33,339 nucleotides of DNA from Roseateles sp. XES5 (GTDB taxonomy: Bacteria; Pseudomonadota; Alphaproteobacteria; Rhizobiales; Rhizobiaceae). Made by a program: the position numbers and the translations under genes. The notes below the pieces were generated by a model. It saw only the letters and a list, made by a program, of their open reading frames with translations. It did not search any database and was not told the origin of the DNA. Shown one piece after another: positions 16,401-24,036 of this stretch; positions within the stretch are counted from its first letter, which is position 1, and the number at the start of each line of letters is the position of its first letter. Location: positions 1 to 33,339 of the forward strand of contig NZ_CP084757.1 of the NCBI RefSeq assembly GCF_020535545.1, in the 5' to 3' direction.

Positions 16401-16959
16401 CCTCCCACCGCTGGCGAAGGTCGCGGAGCTGCATGTCGGTCGTGGGCAGGTCGTGCGCCAACAGCCATTTGTTTTCGCGCTCAAGATAGGTCTTCTCGCC
16501 GAGACCACTCTCGCCAACCTGCCGCGTCGTCATCATCACATGCGCATGGTGATTGCGAACGTCGCTTGCGTCGTGCGGCGCGTGAATAGCGAAGTCCACG
16601 GCCGCGCCATAGCGGTTCGCCAGCTCCTGCGCGAACTCCCGCGTAGCCTCTAGCCGCTGCTCGGCCGAAAGCTCATGCGGCAAGGCGATTTCAAACTCCC
16701 GCGCCACGCGGGCGTCTTTCCGCTTCTCGGCAAACTCGGCGGCGTTCCACAAGTCCGACCGATCGCGCGCCCAATCCGCGTTCACGCCTTCCGGTAAGAC
16801 GATCTCCGCATGTTCCACGCCCTGCTTGGCCGTGTAGTCATGCGTGATCCCGTCGCGTTCGTTGGTCAGCTTCTCCCCGGCACGATAGGCCATCGAAGCG
16901 ACGGCGCTGCGGCCGCTCGCCCTCGAAACTGGCTTCATGCTCAAATGGTAGATCGCCAA
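13423..16959 (-). CDS. traA: TraA-type conjugative relaxase-helicase (MobA/MobL + AAA)
   Basis: An 1178-aa relaxase that nicks oriT, stays covalently linked to the strand and unwinds it for transfer. The N-terminal MobA/MobL domain starts AIYHLSMKPVSR and contains the metal-binding histidine cluster H137-H138-H140 in NHHAHVMMTTR. A superfamily-1 helicase follows: Walker A GYAGAGKST with K404, Walker B VFVIDEAGM with D469-E470, and a late helicase motif DHGYATTIHKNQGATVD. The C-terminal 400 residues are charged and low-complexity, with a 4-residue repeat region encoded near 14193-14232. Length and order match Ti-plasmid TraA. It is divergent from the transfer genes at 17235 and its start lies beside the nic-like site. 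Confidence 0.95.
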   Translation of the reverse strand: MAIYHLSMKPVSRASGRSAVASMAYRAGEKLTNERDGITHDYTAKQGVEHAEIVLPEGVNADWARDRSDLWNAAEFAEKRKDARVAREFEIALPHELSAEQRLEATREFAQELANRYGAAVDFAIHAPHDASDVRNHHAHVMMTTRQVGESGLGEKTYLERENKWLLAHDLPTTDMQLRDLRQRWEGIANERLAMAGLDIRIDHRSHMERGLEIAPTEHMGVHASQMERRGLDVSRTRLDEDAARRNAELIREKPEQVLTLITGEKSVFDRHDVARALHRYINDDPQEFQSAFAKVMASLALVELQPERADPATGEIELARYSTREMVEIESGMIESAQRMHGAHGHGVDRRHVERAIERQDTAIQRSAGDASARLSDEQRRAIEHITGPERIAAVVGYAGAGKSTMLAAAREAWEAEGYTVHGAALSGKAAEGLEESSGIQSRTLASWSRGWDNDRGQLGRSDVFVIDEAGMVGSRQLSRFVTEAEARGAKIVLVGDHEQLQAIGAGAPFRAITEEIGHAELSEIRRQRVDWQREASVDFATHRTAEGLAAYHEHGNISFTEAAEGARGEIVRDYLADRDQRPDGTRVAMAHRRADVRAINDAIRAELQDRGELAQGEDAGALTFQTNDGKREFAPGDRIVFLENNRDLGVKNGMLGTVEHVEAGRIVAQLDGRGGDSVSVPMGDYQAIDHGYATTIHKNQGATVDRSYVMASGTMDRHLTYVAMTRHRDGVQLYAAQDEFTNAGRLVGHGAAPYEHDPQKSDSYFVTLENDKGEQRTLWGVDLERAMKGAERAPEIGEKIGLQHEGSTPVTLPDGTQTHRNTWKVQDAGELAYSQLERRLSRSGVKETTLDYTRDFAERRGIAEQMGVRSEIEIPRDRAELRPDRESTAERERIEDRAPRSSQKVRADLAQDLRADPREDLAGENGPQIDQQAEKQRRGMFSGLKLSARPQSSQERGEPSRAEQRPEREGSLRPAPAQDRLAERARRQSPLEAAVDRYARAYQSIDQHQREGLPVLDMQRQEMRAAGQQLDQVRDGMKDLMRSTLQNDPATARAMTELSGRERVAQVIEGMKHENAALQDPNVRAERFVNRWQELQGQRRELRGWQHDEARGKVENQMSGLAKSLERDPQAESIVRNRSRELGIGHELRREQSIARALQEEMSRGQHLSRGIGMEM
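14192..14240 (-). repeat. 12-bp in-frame repeat in relaxase linker
   Basis: GATC cores occur at 14193, 14205, 14217 and 14229, exactly 12 bp apart, coding for a four-residue pattern with D every fourth position (ADLA, QDLR, ADPR, EDLA). The first two units form a perfect 18-bp palindrome (14192-14209). Confidence 0.6.
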
Positions 16960-16990
16960 GCAACAAGCTCCGATGCCGTTTCCATCTTCC

Positions 16991-17050
16991 CGCCAGCCTC
17001 CAAGCTGGCGGCGCGCTGAGTTACGCAGTAACTCGTAAGTGCGCCCTTCT
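16991..17050 (+). other. oriT: Origin of transfer (oriT) with nic-like core
   Basis: A GAGTTAC/GTAACTC inverted repeat (17018-17024 and 17028-17034) is followed immediately by GTAAGTGCGCCCTT (17035-17048), the conserved nic core of RSF1010-class MOBQ origins; cleavage by analogy falls between 17043 and 17044. A second hairpin, CGCCAGC/GCTGGCG (16991-16997 and 17004-17010), lies just before it. The site is 30-90 bp upstream of the relaxase start, as expected. Confidence 0.82.
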
Positions 17051-17234
17051 CAACTCAATCGCTTCGCTCTTTCGTCGCTCGGTGTGGCACTTGTGGCAAC
17101 GCTGATGCAAGAAAGGCGAGGCCAGATTATGCAGAGAATACGGTAGTTTTGCAAGATTACGCAACGTGCGAATGCGAAGCACTTGAGCCGGACGGGTGTT
17201 CGTATAATCTGGCGTCTAGCGGAGAACGAAGAAT
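17051..17234. promoter_or_regulatory. Divergent promoter region of transfer genes
   Basis: CCAGATTAT (17122-17130) and ATAATCTGG (17204-17212) form a perfect 9-bp inverted repeat 73 bp apart. The right arm overlaps a perfect -10 box TATAAT (17203-17208) 26 bp before the NYN gene; the left arm overlaps a CATAAT-like -10 for the relaxase on the other strand. This suggests one regulator or loop controlling both directions; no regulator gene is identified. Confidence 0.5.
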
Positions 17235-18011
17235 ATGGCGACCGAAAATAACCAGACATTGGCGTTACTGATCGACGGCGACAATGCTTCGCCCAAGATC
17301 ATCGGCGGCCTTCTCGCTGAAATCGCCAATTATGGAACCGCCAGCGTCAAGCGCATCTATGGGGACTGGACAAAACCAAACCTCAACGGCTGGAAAGAAT
17401 GCCTGCTGGAACACTCGATTCAGCCGGTTCAGCAATTCGCCTACACGACCGGCAAGAATGCCACTGATGGCGCTATGATTATCGACGCGATGGACCTGCT
17501 CTATACGGGCCGCTTCTCCGGCTTCTGCATCGTCTCAAGCGATAGCGATTTTGCACGCCTTGCTGCTCGCATCCGGGAACAGGGCGTCACCGTCTATGGC
17601 TTCGGGGAACGTAAGACGCCCCGCCCGTTCATTACGGCTTGCGACAAGTTCGTTTATTTCGACGTGCTCAACGCAGCCGGGGAACAGAAGGAAACGGAAG
17701 CCGTCGCCGCGCCGAAAACAGCAGCGGCTAAGCCTGCGCAAGCAAAAGCGGCGCTTGATCGCGCTGCCCTCGACATGCTGGCGAAGGCCGTGACTGCCTC
17801 GGCCGATGAAGACGGCCGCGCCAATCTCGCCCGCGTCGGCGCGCACCTGGCGAAACAGGCACCCGATTTCGACGCCCGCAATTTTGGCTTCCCGCGCCTC
17901 TCCGATCTGGTCGAGGCATCCGGCATTGTCGAGGTCGAGCGTATTGGCGATAACCCTAAAATCATCATGGTTCGCCTCAAGGGTGAGGCTACCGCCCGCC
18001 CCGCGAAATAG
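17235..18011 (+). CDS. NYN-domain RNase-like protein with OST-HTH/LOTUS
   Basis: A 258-aa two-domain protein. The N-terminal NYN (PIN-like) nuclease fold (residues about 8-145) has the acidic residues expected for metal binding: D14 and D16 in LLIDGDN, TDGAMIIDAMDL, and D103/D105 in VSSDSDFARL. After an Ala/Lys-rich linker (about 150-180) comes an OST-HTH/LOTUS-like RNA-binding domain (residues about 182-250). Family members (LabA/MARF1-like) are RNases or RNA-binding regulators. It is the first gene of the rightward operon with TraD- and TraG-like genes, with a TATAAT box upstream. Its substrate on plasmids is unknown; a role in silencing or anti-defence is only possible. Confidence 0.85.
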   Translation: MATENNQTLALLIDGDNASPKIIGGLLAEIANYGTASVKRIYGDWTKPNLNGWKECLLEHSIQPVQQFAYTTGKNATDGAMIIDAMDLLYTGRFSGFCIVSSDSDFARLAARIREQGVTVYGFGERKTPRPFITACDKFVYFDVLNAAGEQKETEAVAAPKTAAAKPAQAKAALDRAALDMLAKAVTASADEDGRANLARVGAHLAKQAPDFDARNFGFPRLSDLVEASGIVEVERIGDNPKIIMVRLKGEATARPAK

Positions 18012-18025
18012 GAGGGAAACGACAC

Positions 18026-18331
18026 ATGGCGCGCAAGACGATTGAGCAAAAGCTGGCCGAACTGGATGCGCAGCGATCCGCCCTCAAGGCCCGGCTGTCG
18101 AAACAGGAACGCGCCAACGACACGCGCCGCAAGGTGCTGCTCGGCGCGCTCGTCCTGCATCGGCTCGAAAACTCCAACGATCCTGATTTTACCAAGCGCC
18201 TGGGCGACTGGCTGCGCCGCGAGCTGCCCGGCTTCCTGACACGCGACGGCGATAAGGAGCTGTTTGCCGATTTGCTCGGTAAACCGGCGAACGCGGAAGC
18301 GACAGGGAGCACCGGGGAGAGCAATTCATGA
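18026..18331 (+). CDS. traD: TraD-like mobilisation protein
   Basis: A 101-aa protein with the signature of the small TraD family of Ti-type transfer systems: basic N-terminal coiled coil (IEQKLAELDAQRSALKARLSKQERANDTRRKVLLGALVLHRLE) and C-terminal DWLRRELPGFLTRDGDKELF. It is probably an accessory relaxosome protein. GGAGGG precedes the start at a normal distance. Its stop overlaps the traG start (ATGA), showing translational coupling. The name follows Ti-plasmid usage, not F-plasmid TraD. Confidence 0.82.
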   Translation: MARKTIEQKLAELDAQRSALKARLSKQERANDTRRKVLLGALVLHRLENSNDPDFTKRLGDWLRRELPGFLTRDGDKELFADLLGKPANAEATGSTGESNS

Positions 18332-19995
18332 TTCAAACAAGACTGGCGTGGGCCGCGTTCAAGAACATGCTCCGGGCCGCCATTCATAATCCGTTATGGG
18401 CGTTCCTCTCTCTGATCGCCATGCCTTTCCGCGTCTGGAAACCACTGCTGCAAAGTTTCTTCATTCTGTTCATCATCCTGTTTGTGGTCGGGCTGGGCGG
18501 GCGCATGGTCCTTCGTGACTTCGGCGGCTTTGGACCTGGTTCCATTCCGGTCATTGCGTGGGACTTCGTGACGCTGCTCATAATGGCGGCCACCGCCTTC
18601 CGTCTTCTCACCGCTCCGTTGATTCTGCATTTCGGGGACATGGAAGGCGAAACCCACGGCTCGGCCCGCTTCGCCACCGACAAGGAAATGGCTCCCCTCG
18701 CCCGCGCCGATACCGGCCTGCTGATCGGCCGCGATCCGAAGTCGAAAAAGCTGCTTCGCTATGCCGGCCCGGCCCATCTGCTGACGATGGCACCAACGCG
18801 CACCGGCAAGGGCGTGGGAACCATCGTCCCCAACCTGCTCACCGCCGACCGCTCCGTGATCTGCATCGACCCCAAGGGCGAGAATGCAAAAATCGCCGGC
18901 CGCGCACGCGAAAAATTCGGGCCGGTCCATGTCCTCGATCCCTTCGCCGTCACCGGCATGACCTCGGCCGCCTTCAATCCGCTCGACATGCTCGATCCGG
19001 CCGGCCTCGACGTGGCCGAAGATGCAAGCACGCTGGCCGACGCCCTCGTGTTCGACGAACCGGGCATGGCCGGTGAAGCGCATTGGAACGAGGAAGCCAA
19101 GGCCATCATTGCCGGCCTCATCCTCCATATCGCCACCGTGGAGCCGCGCGACAGGCGAAACCTCGCCACCCTGCGCGACTATCTCACGCTCGCCCCCGAA
19201 GCCTTCGCCGCGCTCCTGAAGGACATGCAGGCGTCAACCGCCGCCGCCGGCCTGGTTGCCCGCGCTGCAAATCGCCACCTCGGCAAATCCGACCGGGAAG
19301 CCGCCGGCGTCCTCTCGGCCGCGCAGCGCCATACCCATTTTCTCGACAGCCCGCGCATGACCGTCGTGCTCGGCCGATCGGATTTCCGCTTTGCCGATCT
19401 CAAGCGCCGCAACGTCTCCGTCTTCCTCGTCCTGCCACCCGATCGGCTCGCCACCTATTCGCGCTGGCTGCGCCTGCTCGTCGCGCAAAGCCTCACCGAC
19501 ATGGCACGCGATCCGGCCAAGCCGGCAACGCCAGTCCTCTATCTGCTCGATGAGTTCGCCGCCCTCGGCCACCTGGCTCCCGTCGAACGTGCCATGGGCC
19601 TCATGGCCGGTTACGGCGTCCAGCTCTGGCCGATCCTTCAGGACGTTCACCAGCTCCGCGCCACCTACGGGCAGCGCGCCGGAACCTTCCTGTCAAACGC
19701 CGGCGTCCTGCAAGTCTTCGGCGTCAACGATCATGACAGCGCCCGCCTTGTCTCCGATCTGCTCGGACAGGAAACCGTGGTGTTCCAGACCATGAGCCGC
19801 GCCCTCGATGCCGCAGAAAGCGGCATCACCTACGGCGAGCAACACATAGCCCGCGCGCTGCTGACCCCGGACGAGGTTCGCAACCTGCCGCAGAATCTCG
19901 AATTGCTGTTCCTCGCCGGGCAACGGCCGATCGTCGCCGGCAAGCTCGCCTATTACGCCGATGCAGAGTTCAGGGGGCTATATGACGCTGCCTGA
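18328..19995 (+). CDS. traG: TraG/VirD4-type coupling protein
   Basis: A 555-aa type IV coupling ATPase that brings the relaxosome to the conjugative channel. Membrane segments lie at residues about 40-63 and 75-97, as in VirD4. The cytosolic ATPase has Walker A APTRTGKGVG with K161, followed by IDPKGENA, and Walker B LYLLDEFAALGHL with D408. Length is at the short end for TraG, but all core motifs are present. It is translationally coupled to traD upstream (ATGA) and overlaps the next gene by 14 bp. No other type IV secretion genes lie in the window, so the channel must come from elsewhere. Confidence 0.93.
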   Translation: MIQTRLAWAAFKNMLRAAIHNPLWAFLSLIAMPFRVWKPLLQSFFILFIILFVVGLGGRMVLRDFGGFGPGSIPVIAWDFVTLLIMAATAFRLLTAPLILHFGDMEGETHGSARFATDKEMAPLARADTGLLIGRDPKSKKLLRYAGPAHLLTMAPTRTGKGVGTIVPNLLTADRSVICIDPKGENAKIAGRAREKFGPVHVLDPFAVTGMTSAAFNPLDMLDPAGLDVAEDASTLADALVFDEPGMAGEAHWNEEAKAIIAGLILHIATVEPRDRRNLATLRDYLTLAPEAFAALLKDMQASTAAAGLVARAANRHLGKSDREAAGVLSAAQRHTHFLDSPRMTVVLGRSDFRFADLKRRNVSVFLVLPPDRLATYSRWLRLLVAQSLTDMARDPAKPATPVLYLLDEFAALGHLAPVERAMGLMAGYGVQLWPILQDVHQLRATYGQRAGTFLSNAGVLQVFGVNDHDSARLVSDLLGQETVVFQTMSRALDAAESGITYGEQHIARALLTPDEVRNLPQNLELLFLAGQRPIVAGKLAYYADAEFRGLYDAA

Positions 19996-20887
19996 ACGCC
20001 TCGCCCATCTGCCCGACAGGAAGCGCCGAGAGCTGGAACGCGCGGCGCAAATCCTGTTCGGTGAATTTGAAGATTCCGTGAAAACCAAGCTCTCCGAGAA
20101 AGGCAGGCGCGGCCGTATCCTCAAGCTGATCCTGTTCGGAAGCTATGCGCGCAGCGATTGGGTCGAAGATCGCAAGAGCGGCTATCGCTCCGACTATGAT
20201 TTGCTCGTCGTCGTCAATTACGAGACTTTTGGGGAGCAACATGAATCCTGGGAAAAGGCCGCTGAACGATTCTTGCAAGAACTGACCATCACCCGCCGGT
20301 TCTCCGCGCCGGTGAACTTCATCGTCCATACCTATCAGGACTTGAACGACCAGCTCGCCCACGGCCGCCCCTTCTTCGTGGATATAGCCCGCGACGGTAT
20401 CGTGCTTTATGAGGCCCCCGGCTTCCCTCTCGTTGAACCGAAGCCGCTAGAGCCGGAGGTTGCCAAGGCCGAAGCGCGACGACATTTCGACCATTGGTTT
20501 CCCAATGCCAGCGTCTTCCTCGACCTGGCCAAGCGCGCCATGGAGGACGGACACGACAGGCAGGCCGCGTTCCTGCTGCACCAGGCAAGCGAAGGACTCT
20601 ATCATTGCGTCTTGACCGTCCTGACGCTCTACAGCCCCAAATCCCATAAGCTGACCTTCCTGCGCTCCCAGGCCGAAAGGATCGCTCCGCAGCTTATCGA
20701 AGCGTGGCCCCGCGATACCCGTTTCGCCAAGCGATGCTTTACCCGCCTCGATCGCGCCTATGTCGGTGCGCGCTATTCCCCGGCCTATGAAATCACCGGC
20801 GAGGAATTGGCCTGGCTGGTCGACCGTGTGAAGGCGCTGCAAGAAACCGTCGCCACGATCTGCGCCGAACGGCTCGCAGAGACATGA
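19982..20887 (+). CDS. Nucleotidyltransferase-HEPN fusion protein
   Basis: A 301-aa protein. The N-terminal nucleotidyltransferase domain has the GS motif in LILFGSYARSDW (G53, S54) and metal-binding D71/D73 in SDYDLLVVV. The C-terminal HEPN domain (about 175-290) has FLLHQASEGLYHCVLTV and LDRAYVGARYS. Stand-alone MNT and HEPN pairs are toxin-antitoxin systems in which MNT AMPylates the HEPN RNase; fused forms are found beside plasmid transfer genes with unknown role. No clear R-x(4-6)-H RNase motif is visible, so RNase activity is uncertain. ATG 19982 is preferred because the frame upstream is traG; the overlap is 14 bp and it belongs to the traD-traG operon. Confidence 0.85.
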   Translation: MTLPERLAHLPDRKRRELERAAQILFGEFEDSVKTKLSEKGRRGRILKLILFGSYARSDWVEDRKSGYRSDYDLLVVVNYETFGEQHESWEKAAERFLQELTITRRFSAPVNFIVHTYQDLNDQLAHGRPFFVDIARDGIVLYEAPGFPLVEPKPLEPEVAKAEARRHFDHWFPNASVFLDLAKRAMEDGHDRQAAFLLHQASEGLYHCVLTVLTLYSPKSHKLTFLRSQAERIAPQLIEAWPRDTRFAKRCFTRLDRAYVGARYSPAYEITGEELAWLVDRVKALQETVATICAERLAET

Positions 20888-20895
20888 AAGGTAGT

Positions 20896-21018
20896 CCCGG
20901 CGTTGAACCGGCATCTATCTGAAAGAGCCGGTTCGCGCATTCATTCACCGATTCGCTTATTCTCCGATTCACGCATTCGCTCAAAAGCACAACGGCACAC
21001 CCACTCATTCACCTAATC
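20896..21018. repeat. Hairpin plus 8-bp-phased ATTC array
   Basis: A hairpin AACCGGC/GCCGGTT (about 20906-20912 and 20927-20933) is followed by ATTC cores at 20943, 20951, 20959, 20967 and 20975, and again at 21007 with AATC at 21015, all in the same 8-bp phase. Most units read ATTC(A/G)C. The region is cut by the left end of transposon 2 at 21019. The hairpin sequence TTGAACCGGCA also precedes phased array B at 5292-5304. Confidence 0.6.
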
Positions 21019-21056
21019 GGGGCTCCGTGGGCATTTCTGCAATAATACCCGCTAAG
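21019..21056 (+). repeat. Terminal inverted repeat (tnpA end) of transposon 2
   Basis: 38-bp end starting GGGGCTCCGTGGGCATT and finishing CGCTAAG, the usual inner Tn3-family signature. It overlaps the last codons of tnpA. Confidence 0.9.
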
Positions 21057-24021
21057 GGAAAGCAAAGTTGTTTGGATTGAAACGGTTAGCGCGGATCGGC
21101 CTGAAGCGTTCGAGGGGTCGGTCAATTTCGTTCCAGAGATAGTCGCCGGTGAGTGCGATATGAGCCCAGGGAAGTGGTGCGACCTGGGAGAGCAGTTCGG
21201 CGGGAATATCGATGCCCTGGGTGCGGACATAATCGACAGCGCGGCTGAGATAGACGGTGTTCCACAGGATAATGGCGTTGACGACGAGGTTAAGACCTGA
21301 CGCCCGATAGGCCATGGTTTCCGCCACGCGGTTGCGCAGCTCGCCAAGCTGGTGGAGGAAGACCGCCCTGGCAAGGGCGTGACGGCTTTCACCCTTGTTG
21401 AGGATGGCATGCGACCTGCGCCGGAGCTTGGTGTCGAGCAACCAGTCGCAGATGAAGATCGAGCGTTCAATTCGGCCCATTTCGCGTAGCGCCTGATTGA
21501 GCCGATTTTGTCGAGGCGATGCGGCAAGCTTCTTGAGGATGACGGACGGCGGCACGAGGCCTGCGCCAATCGATGCCTTCAGCCGCAAAACCTCATCCCA
21601 GTGCTGCTCGATGACATCCATGTTGACGGCTCCCGAGATCAGCGCCCCGAGCGGCTCGTACGCCGGGTCGGGATCGATGACGAAGAGCCTGCGATTGCCG
21701 AGATTGCGGATACGAGGAATGAGCCTGTAGCCGAAGCCATGGAACATAGCGAATGTGGTTTCGGTCGCGCCGGCGGTATCGGTTGCATGCTCATGGATTT
21801 CGACGGAGCTTTCGTTGTGAAGGAGGCCGTCGAGCACGTAGGGCGCTTCGCTCTCGGACGCCTGGATCATCCGGGAGAAGAAGGAGGCGAAACGATTGGA
21901 AAGAAAGCCATAGATCGAGGCACCTGGCCGTTTGCCGTATTTTGCATTGTATTCGAGGCTGGCTTCACCGCGCCCGCCGGCCGGAAAGAACTGCCCGTCC
22001 GAGGAGGAGATATGACCGTCGCCCCAGACTGCGGCGAAGGGATGAGCCTGCTGCGCATCGACCAGCACGGCGGTCGCCGTGGCATAGGTTTCCGAGCGCA
22101 GATGCCTATCTACCATCAGCATCATCTGGTGGATCGTGACGCCGCGTGAGCTTTCCGCCATGCGTTCAGCACCGGCGTTGGTGGCGTCGGCAAGGATAGC
22201 GGCCATCAGCGCCGGCTCGTCGTTCGCCGTCTCGCCGGTGCGATAGTGTGTGAAGCTGTCAAGGAACCTGGTCCAGCTGTGGACCTCGGCAAGCAGGCTG
22301 GTGATCCTGATCCGGGGAACGAGGATGTAAAGACGCCGGCTGAGCGCGACGATCCCGTCACGCTCCTCCTCGCGGATCGGGGAGACCGACAAACCCTTGT
22401 CGGAAATAGCCGCATGCGGAATGGCGTTGGCGGCCGCCGCCCTTGCCAGCTTTTTGAGTTTCGCGTCGAGCGTGGCGGTGCGTTCGGCTCGCCATTCGGC
22501 AAAGCTGTCAGGAATGGCAAGCCCGAGCCGGCCTTCGGCGCGCATGAGGGCAAAGATCGGTCGAGGCAGAAGATAATCCTCGAAACTGCGCCATGCTCGG
22601 CTGCCCTCAACCCATATGTCGCCGGCCCGCAGGCGCTCCCGCAGATGAACGAGCACCGCCACTTCCCAGGCACGCAGGTCGATGGTGACACCGTCCGAGC
22701 GCACACGCCGCCGCCACTTGCGGGTCATGAACGCGAACGGCACCTGCGCGGGTAGTTTCCTGCCATTGTAGAGCGCACGCAGATGATCCACTGCCTTCAA
22801 AACCGGATCATCGGGACGAAACGACCGGAAAGAGAACGCGCCGAACATGAGCCTGCCCAGCTTTCGCAGCGATTTGTGCCGCTCTATGAGCTCATCGAAT
22901 TCGTCGCTGCGATCGGGGCGCACGACGGACCTGGCTGCCGCCATGCTGGCGGTCAATCCGTCCCAGCCGAGTGAGACTGCAATTGCGGATGCGAGATCGG
23001 TGTTGCTCTCACGGGCGGCCAGAAGCGCCTCGCCAAGCTTGAGATGATCGAGCGCCACCCCATCAAGAATCTCGGCTTCTTGCAGCCGGCGTTCTGTGCG
23101 GCTCAGTTCAGCCTTGCGACGGGTGCTGCCGATCAGTTTGCAGAACATGTCGATCACAAGGTCGGTGATTGCCGCCTGCCTCTCGATGACGAACGCCGCC
23201 AGCGTGGCGTAGCGGCGCTCGGATGTCAGGCGTCGTATCTCACGGGCATGCAGAATGCGAGCGTCCCGGGCGATGATGCCATAGCGGTTGGCATGGATCG
23301 TTTTACGTCGCTCATCGGAAATCGCCGCCCAACGCAGAACCTCAAGCCGGGCAATCAGGCCCTTGAGGTTTTTCAGTTTCGTCCCCTCCGGCGCTTCCGC
23401 AATCCAGCCGAGATGGCTCCGATCGCCGGACCGATCGATGAGAAGCTGATCAAGCGCCTCGATGGACGGTTGCTCCATGCCCCGGATCAAGCCGCGATAA
23501 GCCTGTCGTCGCGCCGCCGCCCGGCCCGCCATCGCCAGACGTATCAGCAGTTCCGGCACAGGAATGAGCAGCTTCCTCTCCTTCAGGGCTTCGATCACGG
23601 CCTTGGTGATCGGCTCGCCTTGTTCGGTCGCGGCTGCCTCGCGTGCCGCCGCGGTGATCAGGGATCGATAATCGCTCGCCCGGACGGGCCGGAGATCCAG
23701 TGCGACGACAATCTCCCGCGTATGTTCTCGACGGGTTTCCTCCCGCTGGGCATAGAGCGCGAACACCGCAGCGTCGATGTCCAGCTGGTCGGCGACAACG
23801 GAGACGACTGCCTGAGGCGCAACTTCCCCAGCGCGGAGCGGACGACCGAGATCACGCACCAGGGCGAGTTGGATGGCAAAACCCAGACGATTATGCGATC
23901 GGCGATGCGCCTTGGCGAAAGCGATGTCCTCAGCGGACAGCGCATAGCGCGCGAGGGCCTCTTCATAAACATCGGGTGGGTCGAACAGAACGGTGCGCGA
24001 CTGCGCGTCGAGGAAGGCCAT
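21052..24021 (-). CDS. tnpA: Tn3-family transposase of transposon 2
   Basis: Full-length (989 aa) DDE transposase. The catalytic triad is D675 in SSSDGQFF, D748 in ATDTAGATET and E878 in LNKGESR, with normal spacings of 73 and 130. The N-terminal region has the NRLGFAIQLALVRDLGRPL segment found in the group. It is clearly a different lineage from the transposases at 1265 and 29690. The start lies 15 bp after the resolvase stop, so both are probably co-transcribed from the res promoter. Confidence 0.96.
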   Translation of the reverse strand: MAFLDAQSRTVLFDPPDVYEEALARYALSAEDIAFAKAHRRSHNRLGFAIQLALVRDLGRPLRAGEVAPQAVVSVVADQLDIDAAVFALYAQREETRREHTREIVVALDLRPVRASDYRSLITAAAREAAATEQGEPITKAVIEALKERKLLIPVPELLIRLAMAGRAAARRQAYRGLIRGMEQPSIEALDQLLIDRSGDRSHLGWIAEAPEGTKLKNLKGLIARLEVLRWAAISDERRKTIHANRYGIIARDARILHAREIRRLTSERRYATLAAFVIERQAAITDLVIDMFCKLIGSTRRKAELSRTERRLQEAEILDGVALDHLKLGEALLAARESNTDLASAIAVSLGWDGLTASMAAARSVVRPDRSDEFDELIERHKSLRKLGRLMFGAFSFRSFRPDDPVLKAVDHLRALYNGRKLPAQVPFAFMTRKWRRRVRSDGVTIDLRAWEVAVLVHLRERLRAGDIWVEGSRAWRSFEDYLLPRPIFALMRAEGRLGLAIPDSFAEWRAERTATLDAKLKKLARAAAANAIPHAAISDKGLSVSPIREEERDGIVALSRRLYILVPRIRITSLLAEVHSWTRFLDSFTHYRTGETANDEPALMAAILADATNAGAERMAESSRGVTIHQMMLMVDRHLRSETYATATAVLVDAQQAHPFAAVWGDGHISSSDGQFFPAGGRGEASLEYNAKYGKRPGASIYGFLSNRFASFFSRMIQASESEAPYVLDGLLHNESSVEIHEHATDTAGATETTFAMFHGFGYRLIPRIRNLGNRRLFVIDPDPAYEPLGALISGAVNMDVIEQHWDEVLRLKASIGAGLVPPSVILKKLAASPRQNRLNQALREMGRIERSIFICDWLLDTKLRRRSHAILNKGESRHALARAVFLHQLGELRNRVAETMAYRASGLNLVVNAIILWNTVYLSRAVDYVRTQGIDIPAELLSQVAPLPWAHIALTGDYLWNEIDRPLERFRPIRANRFNPNNFAFP

Positions 24022-24036
24022 CGGTCACACCCGCTC

